Below the pieces are notes generated by a model. That model was not told the DNA's origin. It searched no databases and saw only the letters and a program-made list of their open reading frames with translations. From contig DBGFNI010000005.1 in NCBI GenBank assembly GCA_048527645.1, positions 1 through 15,622 of the forward strand: a stretch of 15,622 nucleotides of DNA. The letters are read 5' to 3'. Source of the stretch: HGM12669 sp048527645. GTDB taxonomy: Bacteria; Bacillota; Clostridia; Oscillospirales; CAG-272. Made by a program: the position numbers and the translations under genes. Positions 1 through 5,996 of the stretch are shown piece by piece (within the stretch, counting starts at the first letter, position 1; each line of letters begins with the position of its first letter).

Positions 1-975
1 TTGCTTGTCGGCAGCCGCGTCGGCGCGACCGGGAAGTGCTTGTTGATAATGGTCGTAGGCATCGGGCGCGCTGAGGTTTCGCCGTGAAACGGTGTCGGCG
101 TACAACGGTTCGTAAACCGCCAAAACATCCGCGGCAGACGTGACCATCACGGCGCCCTCTTTGATTAGCCGGTTGCTCCCCTCAAAGCCGTGCCGTCCCA
201 CATTTCCCGGCAAGACATACAAATCTCTGCCTTGCCGCTGTGCCCAGTCCGCGGTGATCAGCGAGCCGCTTTGCAGGGAGGCTTCTACAACGCATACGCC
301 CTGACAAAGACCGCTGATGATGCGGTTGCGGCTGGGAAAATGATGCCGTTCCGGCTGACTGCCGGGCGGATATTCCGTGATCAGCGTACCGTTTTTTGCA
401 ATTTCATCCATCAGCTTGCCGTTTTCCCGCGGATAAACAACGTCCAGCCCGCACCCCAGCACGGCGACGGTGTGTCCGCCCGCGTCAAGGGCGCCTGTGT
501 GCGAGGCGGTGTCAATGCCGCGCGCCATGCCGCTGACGACAACGGCGCCGCATTTTGCAAGCTCATAGCCGAAACGGTATGCCATGCTGCCGCCGTATTC
601 GGTGAACTGACGCGTCCCGACCATGCCGATGCAGAGCTGCGCGTCAAAATGCGGCAGCATGCCTTTGTAATAAAGGAGTACCGGTGCGGAGCGGATGCGC
701 CGCAGTCGCTGCGGGAACATCGGATTGTCCCAGGACAGCAGCCCGATTCCGTGTCTGACGCAGTACGCCTCGATTTCGCAGGCGGTTTTCAGTTCTTTAT
801 CGCAGAGCGCGTCCAGCACCGTTTCGGAAAGGGAGGGAACGGCGCTTTGCAGCGCTTCGCGGTCCATTTCGTAGATCGCCGAGGCGTCGGCGCAATGCTC
901 CATCAGCAGATTGGCATGCTTGTTGGCGCTGCCCAAAACCTCGGACAGCCAGATCCAGTACACTTGCTCCGTCAT
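1..975 (-). CDS. dprA: DNA processing protein DprA (Smf), 3' end outside the window
   Basis: DprA binds incoming single-stranded DNA in the cytoplasm and loads RecA on it during natural transformation; it is widespread even in bacteria not known to be competent. The 325 codons here cover the Rossmann-like core: GMVGTRQFTEYG (117-128), VVSGMARGIDTASHTGAL (146-163), LGCGLDVVYPRENGKL (173-188), FPSRNRIISG (213-222), VVEASLQSGSLITA (229-242), GRDLYVLPGN (249-258) and GSNRLIKEGA (266-275). These are the family's signature segments. The frame is open to base 1, so the C-terminal winged-helix-like domain is mostly or wholly outside. The ATG at 975 overlaps the TGA of the upstream methyltransferase gene (ATGA), with GAGG 8 nt before it inside that gene, so the two are probably translationally coupled. 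The role in this organism is inferred from the family. Confidence 0.95.
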   Translation of the reverse strand, partial: MTEQVYWIWLSEVLGSANKHANLLMEHCADASAIYEMDREALQSAVPSLSETVLDALCDKELKTACEIEAYCVRHGIGLLSWDNPMFPQRLRRIRSAPVLLYYKGMLPHFDAQLCIGMVGTRQFTEYGGSMAYRFGYELAKCGAVVVSGMARGIDTASHTGALDAGGHTVAVLGCGLDVVYPRENGKLMDEIAKNGTLITEYPPGSQPERHHFPSRNRIISGLCQGVCVVEASLQSGSLITADWAQRQGRDLYVLPGNVGRHGFEGSNRLIKEGAVMVTSAADVLAVYEPLYADTVSRRNLSAPDAYDHYQQALPGRADAAADKQ

Positions 976-1817
976 GATTCTTGCCTCTTACTTGCTTTGC
1001 AGCCGTTTGCACGGTACTGCTCCCACATCAAAACGGTTGCGGCCATGGCCGCGTTGAGTGATTCCGCGCCCTGTGCCATCGGGATTGCCACGCAGGCGCT
1101 GCACAGGGAGACGGTTTCTTCCTGCAGTCCTCTCCCTTCGCTGCCCACCGCGAAAACTGCGTCTCCGCATTGCGCAAACTGCTCCAGGGAGATAGCGCTG
1201 CGGTGCAGTGCTGCCGCGGCAACATATCTGCCGCTTGCCCGCAGGGCACGGATCGTGTCGCCAAGATCGGGCACAATCTGCACGGGCAGGGAAAAGGAAG
1301 CGCCCATGGAGGCCTGAATGACTTTGTAGGAAAGGGAGTCGGCACAGTCGGCGGTCAGAACAACGCTGTCATAGCCGAACGCCGCTGCGGTGCGCAGGAC
1401 CGTGCCGAGATTGCCGGGGTCCTGGATGCACTCGCACAGTAAAATACGGTCCTTTGCCAAATCGCCGCTATATATTGTAGTAAATTTTCGCAGTTTGTCA
1501 ATACGGTTTGCAACACATAATATCCCCTGCGGTGCGCTCTGGGGTGACATTTTTTGGTAAACGCTGTCGCTTGTGCAAAAAAATGTCACATTCTGTTGCT
1601 GTGCGGCGAGGCGCTGCATCAGTGCGGCGTACTGTGCCTGCGCCTGCTGCGTGACAAAAACAGACGAGACGGGCAGCTCTCTTGCAATCGCTTCTTCCAG
1701 CAGCTTTGCACCCTCGAAAAAGAATTGCGCGCTTGCGTCTCTGTGCTTTTTGTCCCAAAGGGAGCGAACATGCAGAACGTGCGGATTCTGCCGGCTTGTG
1801 ATCGTGGTCGCTTCCAT
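972..1817 (-). CDS. TrmH/SpoU-family RNA 2'-O-methyltransferase
   Basis: A SAM-dependent SPOUT methyltransferase of 281 aa that probably 2'-O-methylates a ribose in rRNA or tRNA; the target cannot be read from sequence. Residues 1-100 form a substrate-binding-like domain beginning with ITSRQNPHV (6-14). The catalytic domain has motif 1 NLGTVLRTAAAFG (136-148), motif 2 VGSEGRGL (224-231) and motif 3 IPMAQGAESLNAAMA (245-259), which form the trefoil-knot SAM site of the family. I chose the ATG at 1817 because AAAGGAG lies 8 nt upstream; an in-frame start 18 codons earlier, at 1871, lies in the rplT terminator. It sits between the infC-rpmI-rplT terminator and dprA, overlapping dprA by 4 bp. No clear promoter is visible upstream, so it may depend on readthrough of that terminator. 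Confidence 0.93.
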   Translation of the reverse strand: MEATTITSRQNPHVLHVRSLWDKKHRDASAQFFFEGAKLLEEAIARELPVSSVFVTQQAQAQYAALMQRLAAQQQNVTFFCTSDSVYQKMSPQSAPQGILCVANRIDKLRKFTTIYSGDLAKDRILLCECIQDPGNLGTVLRTAAAFGYDSVVLTADCADSLSYKVIQASMGASFSLPVQIVPDLGDTIRALRASGRYVAAAALHRSAISLEQFAQCGDAVFAVGSEGRGLQEETVSLCSACVAIPMAQGAESLNAAMAATVLMWEQYRANGCKASKRQES

Positions 1818-1855
1818 AGGCTGCGCTCCTTTCCCGCTCTCGGATGGTCTAACAC

Positions 1856-1888
1856 AAAAACCAAAGCGCACGCGACGCTTTGGTTTTT
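1856..1888 (-). terminator. Intrinsic terminator of infC-rpmI-rplT
   Basis: A perfect 13-bp inverted repeat (1856-1868 with 1876-1888) surrounds a 7-nt loop. On the minus strand the stem reads CGCTTTGGTTTTT on its 3' side, ending in a U tract, 17 bases after the rplT stop codon. The stem is symmetric and also has a T run on the plus strand, but no plus-strand transcription unit ends here. Confidence 0.88.
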
Positions 1889-1904
1889 ATCGGTATTCTC
1901 AGAA

Positions 1905-2258
1905 TTACAGTGCTGCCTTCGCCTGCGCGACGATTGCTGCGAATGCTTCCTTGTCGCTGACAGCGAGCTCGGCGAGCATTTTGCGGTTCAAAGTGATGCC
2001 TGCTTTTTTGCAGCCATTCATGAAACGGCTATAATTGATGTCGTTGCATTTGCATGCAGCGGAAATACGGGTGATCCACAGCTTGCGGAAATCTCTCTTC
2101 TTCTGCTTGCGTCCGATGTAAGCGTAATTACCGCTCTTCATCACCGCCTGCTTCGCCATCTTGAAGTGCTTGGATTTGGAACCCCAGTAGCCCTTAGCCG
2201 CCTTCAGAACTTTATTTCTTCTTTTGCGCGTCATCATTGCGCCTTTTACTCTTGCCAT
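1905..2258 (-). CDS. rplT: 50S ribosomal protein L20
   Basis: L20 binds 23S rRNA early in large-subunit assembly, and in several bacteria it also represses its own operon. The 117-aa product has the standard length and N-terminus (MARVKGAMMTRKRRNKVLK), a very basic N-terminal half and a compact C-terminal domain (LWITRISAACKCNDINYSRF). The ATG at 2258 has GGAGG 9 nt upstream. It is the last gene of infC-rpmI-rplT, 39 bp after rpmI, and is followed by a strong terminator. The infC leader of this operon is a candidate target for L20 feedback. Confidence 0.98.
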   Translation of the reverse strand: MARVKGAMMTRKRRNKVLKAAKGYWGSKSKHFKMAKQAVMKSGNYAYIGRKQKKRDFRKLWITRISAACKCNDINYSRFMNGCKKAGITLNRKMLAELAVSDKEAFAAIVAQAKAAL

Positions 2259-2297
2259 TTTTCAAATCCTCCGATCATTTGTGTCGTTATCGCTTAG

Positions 2298-2492
2298 TTA
2301 TTTGCCCAGCAGAGTACGTACCGCGGGCGCCATGGACTCGCTGAGGTACGCGCCGGAACGCAGATGTCTCTTGCGCTTAGCGGTCTTCAGACCCAGCTTA
2401 TGACGATGGTGAGAATGATTCATTTTGATCTTTCCGGACTTGGTCATAGAAAATCTTTTCTTTGTTGCGCTGTGCGTTTTAACTTTTCCCAT
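2298..2492 (-). CDS. rpmI: 50S ribosomal protein L35
   Basis: L35 is a small basic protein of the large ribosomal subunit. The 64-aa product matches the family in length and sequence: MGKVKTHSATKKRFSMTKSG at the N-terminus, HHRHKLGLKTAKRKRHLR in the middle and VRTLLGK at the C-terminus. The ATG at 2492 is preceded by AAAGGAAG with rather long spacing. The 113-bp gap to infC holds two small inverted repeats. It lies between infC and rplT in the usual bacterial order. Confidence 0.98.
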   Translation of the reverse strand: MGKVKTHSATKKRFSMTKSGKIKMNHSHHRHKLGLKTAKRKRHLRSGAYLSESMAPAVRTLLGK

Positions 2493-2515
2493 GTTCTTGT
2501 ACTTCCTTTCAAAGT

Positions 2516-2584
2516 GATTGTGACTTGAAACAATCTTGTGTTCTGCGTTTTCGGCGCGGAATCCATATTACATACAGTAATATG
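2516..2584 (-). other. Two small hairpins in the infC-rpmI intergenic RNA
   Basis: An 8-bp stem CATATTAC/GTAATATG with a 5-nt loop lies at 2564-2584, just after the infC stop. A 6-bp stem GATTGT/ACAATC lies at 2516-2535, just upstream of the rpmI ribosome binding site. Neither is followed by a U tract, so they do not look like terminators. In E. coli, L20 represses translation from a structured site upstream of rpmI. Whether these hairpins do anything comparable is inference. Confidence 0.4.
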
Positions 2585-2605
2585 ATGAAATAAACGGAAA
2601 ATGCA

Positions 2606-3124
2606 TCAGTTTTTGACGGGAGTGATGATCACGGACAGATTTCTGCCCTCCATCACAGGCTTCTTATCGCAGACGCCGATGCCTTCCAAAGCGGTTGTAA
2701 ACCGGGTCAACACCTCGCGCCCCACATCCTGATGACTCATCTCGCGCCCGCGGAAGCGAACGACCGCGCGCACCTTGTCACCGCCGGATAAAAAGCGCTT
2801 TGCGTGGTTGACGCGTGTGTCAAAGTCATGCACGTCAATGCCGCAGGAGAGCTGAATTTCCTTGACTTTGACGGTTTGCTGCTTTTTGCGCGCCTCTTTT
2901 TCCTTTTTAACCCGATCAAAGCGATATTTCCCGTAGTCCATAATTCGGCATACGGGCGGATTGGCGTTTGCCGCCATCAAAACCAGATCCAGGTCCTTAT
3001 CATAGGCCATGTCAAGAGCCTGTTCAAAAGGAATAATTCCCAACTGTTCACCGCTGTCGCTGACCAGACGAACCTCTTTTGCGTGGATCGCTTCGTTGAT
3101 CAGAAGGTCTTTGCTGCTGATAAT
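2606..3124 (-). CDS. infC: Translation initiation factor IF-3, AUU start
   Basis: IF-3 binds the 30S subunit, keeps subunits apart and proofreads the start codon and initiator tRNA. The 172-aa product has the N-domain (LLINEAIHAKEVRLVSDSG), the linker (NPPVCRIMDYGKYRFD, then a Lys-rich helix) and the C-domain (DTRVNHAKRFLSGGDKVRA, FRGREMSHQDVG, VMEGRNLSVIITP). No ATG or GTG fits: the frame opens upstream into the leader. GGAGG at 3131-3135 lies 6 nt before an ATT codon at 3124. AUU is the known, self-regulating infC start in E. coli and Bacillus. TTG (3127) is only 3 nt from the Shine-Dalgarno and ATC (3121) is 9 nt away. It is the first gene of infC-rpmI-rplT. Confidence 0.97.
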   Translation of the reverse strand: MISSKDLLINEAIHAKEVRLVSDSGEQLGIIPFEQALDMAYDKDLDLVLMAANANPPVCRIMDYGKYRFDRVKKEKEARKKQQTVKVKEIQLSCGIDVHDFDTRVNHAKRFLSGGDKVRAVVRFRGREMSHQDVGREVLTRFTTALEGIGVCDKKPVMEGRNLSVIITPVKN

Positions 3125-3135
3125 CAAGCACCTCC
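3122..3135 (-). promoter_or_regulatory. infC Shine-Dalgarno and AUU start codon
   Basis: GGAGG (3131-3135), a 6-nt spacer and ATT (3122-3124) on the minus strand. IF-3 discriminates against non-canonical starts, so an AUU start lets it repress its own translation when abundant. This mechanism is established in E. coli and inferred here from the identical arrangement. Confidence 0.8.
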
Positions 3136-3162
3136 GTTTATTTGTCCGGGATTGGCGGACAT

Positions 3163-3196
3163 AAAAAATTGCGAAAAAGTATAGAACTTCTCCGCA
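3163..3196 (-). terminator. Attenuator terminator in the infC leader
   Basis: On the minus strand TGCGGAGAAGT (3186-3196) pairs with ACTTTTTCGCA (3170-3180) over 11 bp, including two G-U pairs, around a 5-nt loop (3181-3185). One A follows, then six T (3163-3168). It lies about 40 nt upstream of the infC start and downstream of the infC promoter, so it would end transcription before the operon. Confidence 0.82.
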
Positions 3197-3298
3197 CACG
3201 GCATTCCCCGCAGGTTTGCCGCAGCAAAACAGCGGGAAAAGTATCAACCGTACGCCGATGAGGCGGTGGTGAGAACGGAGACGTCCTGCTTCTTTGTG
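3163..3298 (-). promoter_or_regulatory. infC-rpmI-rplT leader with mutually exclusive terminator and antiterminator
   Basis: In order along the transcript: AGGACGTCTCCG (3287-3276); a small hairpin CGCC/GGCG (3253-3265); a strong hairpin closed by CCCGC/GCGGG (3204-3239); then the terminator. The first segment can pair with CGGAGAAGTTCT (3194-3183) at 11 of 12 positions. That segment is most of the terminator's 5' arm plus part of its loop, so the two structures exclude each other. L20-dependent attenuation of infC-rpmI-rplT through a long-range leader structure is known in Bacillus subtilis. The equivalent role here is inferred from position and architecture; I cannot test similarity to the Rfam L20 leader. 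Confidence 0.72.
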
Positions 3299-3304
3299 AA
3301 GAGA

Positions 3305-3333
3305 AGTATAGCACATTTTTTTTTGCTTGTCAA
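3305..3333 (-). promoter_or_regulatory. Sigma-A promoter of infC-rpmI-rplT
   Basis: TTGACA (3328-3333) and TATACT (3305-3310) on the minus strand are separated by exactly 17 bp, with an A-rich spacer. The predicted start near 3298 gives a leader of about 175 nt before the AUU codon. Confidence 0.88.
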
Positions 3334-3441
3334 GGCTTTCGGCGCGTCTTTTTTCAATTTTTCGGAATTTTTTTGTGCGGGCGGGGATGTGCGCCGGGCG
3401 GCGCAGAAGGAGGAGAGAATTTGCGAAAAACGAAAAAAGGC

Positions 3442-3470
3442 TTGATTTGTGCGGGGAACTGTGTTAAAAT
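3442..3470 (+). promoter_or_regulatory. Sigma-A promoter of the DivIVA-like gene
   Basis: TTGATT (3442-3447) and TAAAAT (3465-3470) are separated by 17 bp, and a TG two bases before the -10 hexamer (3462-3463) makes it an extended -10. It diverges from the infC promoter about 110 bp away. The predicted start near 3477 gives a 5' UTR of about 97 nt. Confidence 0.75.
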
Positions 3471-3511
3471 GTAGAAAAATCTTGCCGGAAATCAAGATTG
3501 CGAAAACCGTG

Positions 3512-3553
3512 CGCTTCCCACCGTGCAGCCGATCTGCTGCACGGTGGGAGGCG
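3512..3553 (+). promoter_or_regulatory. Long 5' UTR hairpin before the DivIVA-like gene
   Basis: Bases 3512-3529 pair with 3536-3553 over 18 bp, with a single G-T pair and a 6-nt loop (CGATCT). The stem ends 7 nt before the GGAGG ribosome binding site. No U tract follows, so it is not an intrinsic terminator. It may stabilise the mRNA 5' end, be an RNase III-type processing site or affect ribosome access; the sequence does not say which. Confidence 0.75.
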
Positions 3554-3573
3554 GAGAAAAGGAGGGACATGCG

Positions 3574-4404
3574 ATGTCACAGGAACAGAAAGTTCGTTTT
3601 CGGGGCGCCGTGGGCGGCTATAATAAGGACGACGTCAACGCGTATATTTCCAGAATCAGCGACAACTTCCGAAGTGTGGAGCAGTCCCTGAAAAACGCGA
3701 TCAATCAGCAGAAAAAAGAATTGCAGGAGCAGCAGGAGTATATTCAGGCACAGCGCCAAACACTGCAGCAGCAGAGCGCGCTTTTGGCGCAGAGCGAGAC
3801 GGATCGGCAAAAGTGTGCGGATCAGCAGCAGGCGCTTTGCGATATGCAGCGCACGGTGCAGGAGCAAAAGGATACGCTTGCAAAAAAGGAGTGCGCACAG
3901 GCGGAGCTGGAGCAGTCGCTTGGCGCAAAAGACGATTTGATCCGGCAGCTGCAGCAGCAGATCGCGCAAAGCGACGCCCGCTTTGAGCAGCTTGCCGCGG
4001 CTATGGAGCTGCTGCGTCGGAAATGCGACACGGTTGCCGCATCCATTCCGGCTGTCGCCGCCAGTCCCGCGCCCGCCGCTGTCCCCGCGCAGACTGCCGC
4101 AAGGGCAGAACCGATTCTGCCGGCGGAGGAATACACCGTGCCCGACAGAGCGTTTAACCGGACTGCGGAAAGCATGCCGCACACCGCTGCGCCCGCATCA
4201 CAGTCAGCCGCTTCCGATGGCGGGGATGCCGTGCAACGCGTGGCACAAATGGGTCAGATTGCAAGCGCATGCCGCAACGATTTGCAGGAGGAACTGGAGG
4301 ATATCCGTTCCTCGCTGGATCAGATGCTGCTGGAAATCCGCTCCAAGTATACCCAGATGAATCACCGGATTGACGATGCAAAATCCGAGCTGGATGACAT
4401 ATGA
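3574..4404 (+). CDS. DivIVA-like coiled-coil protein
   Basis: A 276-aa cytoplasmic protein. Residues 8-30 (RFRGAVGGYNKDDVNAYISR and following) match the N-terminal membrane-curvature-binding segment of DivIVA/GpsB proteins, including the GY-x-x-(D/E)-V-x-x-(F/Y) pattern. Residues 35-150 form a long Gln-rich coiled coil, 155-218 an Ala/Pro-rich low-complexity linker, and 222-276 a second helical, probably oligomerising segment. DivIVA relatives mark cell poles and division sites in Gram-positives and recruit partners; the role of this one is unknown. GGAGG at 3561-3565 is 8 nt from the ATG at 3574; an upstream in-frame ATG lies inside the 5' UTR hairpin. It is monocistronic, with its own promoter and terminator. 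Confidence 0.82.
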   Translation: MSQEQKVRFRGAVGGYNKDDVNAYISRISDNFRSVEQSLKNAINQQKKELQEQQEYIQAQRQTLQQQSALLAQSETDRQKCADQQQALCDMQRTVQEQKDTLAKKECAQAELEQSLGAKDDLIRQLQQQIAQSDARFEQLAAAMELLRRKCDTVAASIPAVAASPAPAAVPAQTAARAEPILPAEEYTVPDRAFNRTAESMPHTAAPASQSAASDGGDAVQRVAQMGQIASACRNDLQEELEDIRSSLDQMLLEIRSKYTQMNHRIDDAKSELDDI

Positions 4405-4420
4405 TTTGCTGATTTTTTCT

Positions 4421-4454
4421 GAAAAACGCCGCTTGATGCGGCGTTTTTCTTTTT
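4421..4454 (+). terminator. Intrinsic terminator of the DivIVA-like gene
   Basis: GAAAAACGCCGC (4421-4432) pairs perfectly over 12 bp with GCGGCGTTTTTC (4438-4449) around the loop TTGAT, followed by TTTTT. It starts 17 bp after the stop codon. Confidence 0.92.
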
Positions 4455-4619
4455 GCCCGCACGGATCGAACGGATGCGCCTCGGTTTTCCCGGCGCACGC
4501 CGCCAAAGAGAATCTGCCCACAGAAATCATGCGGACATATCATATTTACATTTCATTCATATTATTAGTAAGTAAAGAGGTGATTTAATAGGTATAATAC
4601 CATCGAAATTTATTTTCTG

Positions 4620-4648
4620 TTGACATATTTCAGCGAATCACCGAAAAT
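4620..4648 (+). promoter_or_regulatory. Candidate promoter of the ATP synthase operon
   Basis: A perfect -35 TTGACA (4620-4625) and a weak -10 GAAAAT (4643-4648) are spaced by 17 bp. The predicted start would be near 4655, only a few bases before the atpB Shine-Dalgarno. A perfect TATAAT at 4593-4598 lacks a recognisable -35, so it is a second, weaker possibility. The region 4455-4619 shows no gene; it holds a minor inverted repeat TGCGCC/GGCGCA (4475-4497) and an AT-rich stretch. Confidence 0.45.
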
Positions 4649-4661
4649 ATGTGCGACAATC

Positions 4662-4677
4662 GGGGGGTGTGTCTTTG
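4662..4677 (+). promoter_or_regulatory. atpB ribosome binding site and TTG start
   Basis: GGGGGG (4662-4667) lies 7 nt before TTG (4675-4677). GTG at 4669 is too close to it, and GTG at 4651 has no Shine-Dalgarno, so the site decides the start. The a subunit is needed at one copy per enzyme, which fits weak initiation. Confidence 0.65.
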
Positions 4678-5613
4678 ATACCACTTGTCATCAAGCTATC
4701 TGTGTCAGTCGTGGCGTTTTTCATCGGCTTGTTTTTATGGCGCGCCGCCGTGCTGCAATACCGGCGCGCGGAGGAAAACCGGGACACGGATGTGCTGCAG
4801 CTGAAAAAACTGAAAAAGCGAAAGCGGATTCCGTTCTGGGCGATGGTGATCGCCGGATGGTTTTTCCTGAGTACATTGATCAGTTATTTTTCCGCCCAAA
4901 GCAGCGGGATACACATCGAGTTTGAGCTGTTCTCCCCGTCGCAGACCGTCCGGCTGTTCGGCACGTCGCTGTGCGTGGCAAAGACCTCGCTGCTGCTGAC
5001 GCTGGTCACGGGAATTGTGCTGGTTCTGGCGCTTTTGTTCCGCTTGGTTGTCTTTCCCCGTTTCCGAGAAAAGCCGGAAGGATTTCAGAATCTGATGGAG
5101 GCGGCGGTGGAATCGATGGATCGCTTTACCGCCGGGGTCGTGGGCGAAAAGCTCAGCCGCAACCTCTCGCCCTACATGATGTCTCTGGCAATTCTGATGA
5201 TCGGGAGCGCGGCAACCGAGCTGTTCGGGCAACGCCCGCCGACCTCGGATCTGCTGGTGACGATCACGATGGGACTAGTCACGCTGATTCTCATCAATTA
5301 TTACGGAATCCGGGAAAAAGGACTGGGCGGCAGAATCCGCTCCATGGGCGGCCCGGTGAAGGCGATGTCGCCGCTGATGGTGGTGCTCAAGCTGATCAAT
5401 GACATCTCGGTGCCCGTCTCGCTCGCCTGCCGTCTGTTCGGAAACATGATCGGCGGCATGATCGTCATGGACTTGCTCAAGAGCGCGCTGGGAGGATACG
5501 GACTGGGCATTGCGTCGGTGGCAGGAATCTGGTTCAATCTGTTCCATCCCCTGATCCAGGCTTATATCTTTATTGTGCTTTCCCTCACCTTTATCAACGA
5601 GGCGGCGGAATAG
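4675..5613 (+). CDS. atpB: ATP synthase F0 subunit a, with extra N-terminal segment
   Basis: Subunit a forms the ion half-channels beside the rotating c ring. The 312-aa product has the family core: EGFQNLMEAAVESM (135-148), SPYMMSLAIL (165-174), and the signature VSLACRLFGNMIGGMI (248-263), whose Arg253 corresponds to the essential E. coli Arg210. It also has the C-terminal helix with WFNLFHPLIQAYIFIVLSL. The typical family N-terminus aligns only from about residue 78. Before it lie a hydrophobic helix (about 5-26), a strongly basic stretch KKLKKRKR (44-51) and a second hydrophobic helix (52-72). I prefer TTG at 4675 because GGGGGG (4662-4667) is 7 nt upstream; GTG at 4651 has no Shine-Dalgarno. 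It is first in the operon, with no atpI or atpZ gene before it. Confidence 0.93.
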   Translation: MIPLVIKLSVSVVAFFIGLFLWRAAVLQYRRAEENRDTDVLQLKKLKKRKRIPFWAMVIAGWFFLSTLISYFSAQSSGIHIEFELFSPSQTVRLFGTSLCVAKTSLLLTLVTGIVLVLALLFRLVVFPRFREKPEGFQNLMEAAVESMDRFTAGVVGEKLSRNLSPYMMSLAILMIGSAATELFGQRPPTSDLLVTITMGLVTLILINYYGIREKGLGGRIRSMGGPVKAMSPLMVVLKLINDISVPVSLACRLFGNMIGGMIVMDLLKSALGGYGLGIASVAGIWFNLFHPLIQAYIFIVLSLTFINEAAE

Positions 5614-5664
5614 CGCGTTTGCCGCACCGCGCTGCGGGGGCATATCGCATGGAAACATATCGTC

Positions 5665-5696
5665 AATAATATTATTTTTCGGAGGATAAAATCATG
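5665..5696 (+). promoter_or_regulatory. Strong atpE translation initiation region
   Basis: GGAGG (5681-5685) is 8 nt from the ATG at 5694 and is preceded by an AT-rich, T-rich stretch (5665-5679). A U-rich enhancer upstream of a strong Shine-Dalgarno is known to boost atpE translation in E. coli, where c is needed in many copies. The same purpose is inferred here from the weak site at atpB and the strong one at atpE. Confidence 0.55.
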
Positions 5697-5906
5697 ACCG
5701 CAATTGCAGTTGCATTGGCTCTTTTGCCCTGTGTGGGCGCAGGCATTATGATGGGATTTGCCACAGCGAAGGCTACAGAGTCCATCGCCCGTCAGCCGGA
5801 GGCATCCGGTAAGATCAACGCGATTCTTCTGCTCGGCCTGGCGCTGGCAGAGTCCTGCGCGATTTACGGCTTTGTCTTGGCGCTGATGCTGTTCACCAAG
5901 CTTTGA
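5694..5906 (+). CDS. atpE: ATP synthase F0 subunit c (proteolipid)
   Basis: Subunit c forms the membrane rotor ring. The 70-aa product is a helical hairpin: TM1 about 4-28, the polar loop ARQPEA (32-37), which contacts gamma/epsilon, and TM2 about 43-67. Glu53 in LALAESCAIYG is the ion-binding carboxylate. Compared with the Na+-binding c subunit of Ilyobacter tartaricus, Ser54 and Tyr58 match Ser66 and Tyr70, but the position of Gln32 is Met20. Coupling by H+ or Na+ is therefore not settled by the sequence. It lies 80 bp after atpB and 90 bp before atpF. Confidence 0.97.
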   Translation: MTAIAVALALLPCVGAGIMMGFATAKATESIARQPEASGKINAILLLGLALAESCAIYGFVLALMLFTKL

Positions 5907-5996
5907 GCGCGGTGCGGCAAAGACCCGCATCCGTTCAACAGCCGACACAGACAAGATAAGGTAGCCAACATAGTTTAGGAAAAGAGAGCGAAGCGT

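Noticed and set aside
190..1317. Long plus-strand open frame opposite dprA and the methyltransferase gene
   Set aside because: It is antisense to two recognisable genes, has no family motifs and no ribosome binding site; GC-rich codons create open shadows.
4370..4588. 72-codon plus-strand open frame after the DivIVA-like gene
   Set aside because: It overlaps the end of the DivIVA-like gene, runs through its terminator and has no ribosome binding site or motif.
4575..4598. AGAGGTGAT-like ribosome binding site and a perfect TATAAT before atpB, possibly a remnant small gene such as atpI
   Set aside because: No start codon with an open frame follows the site, and the TATAAT has no -35 at proper spacing, so neither a gene nor a firm promoter can be called.
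5614..5693. GC-rich hairpin CCGCA/TGCGG between atpB and atpE as a terminator
   Set aside because: The stem is 5 bp with no U tract, and the genes belong to one operon; at most it is a minor mRNA structure.
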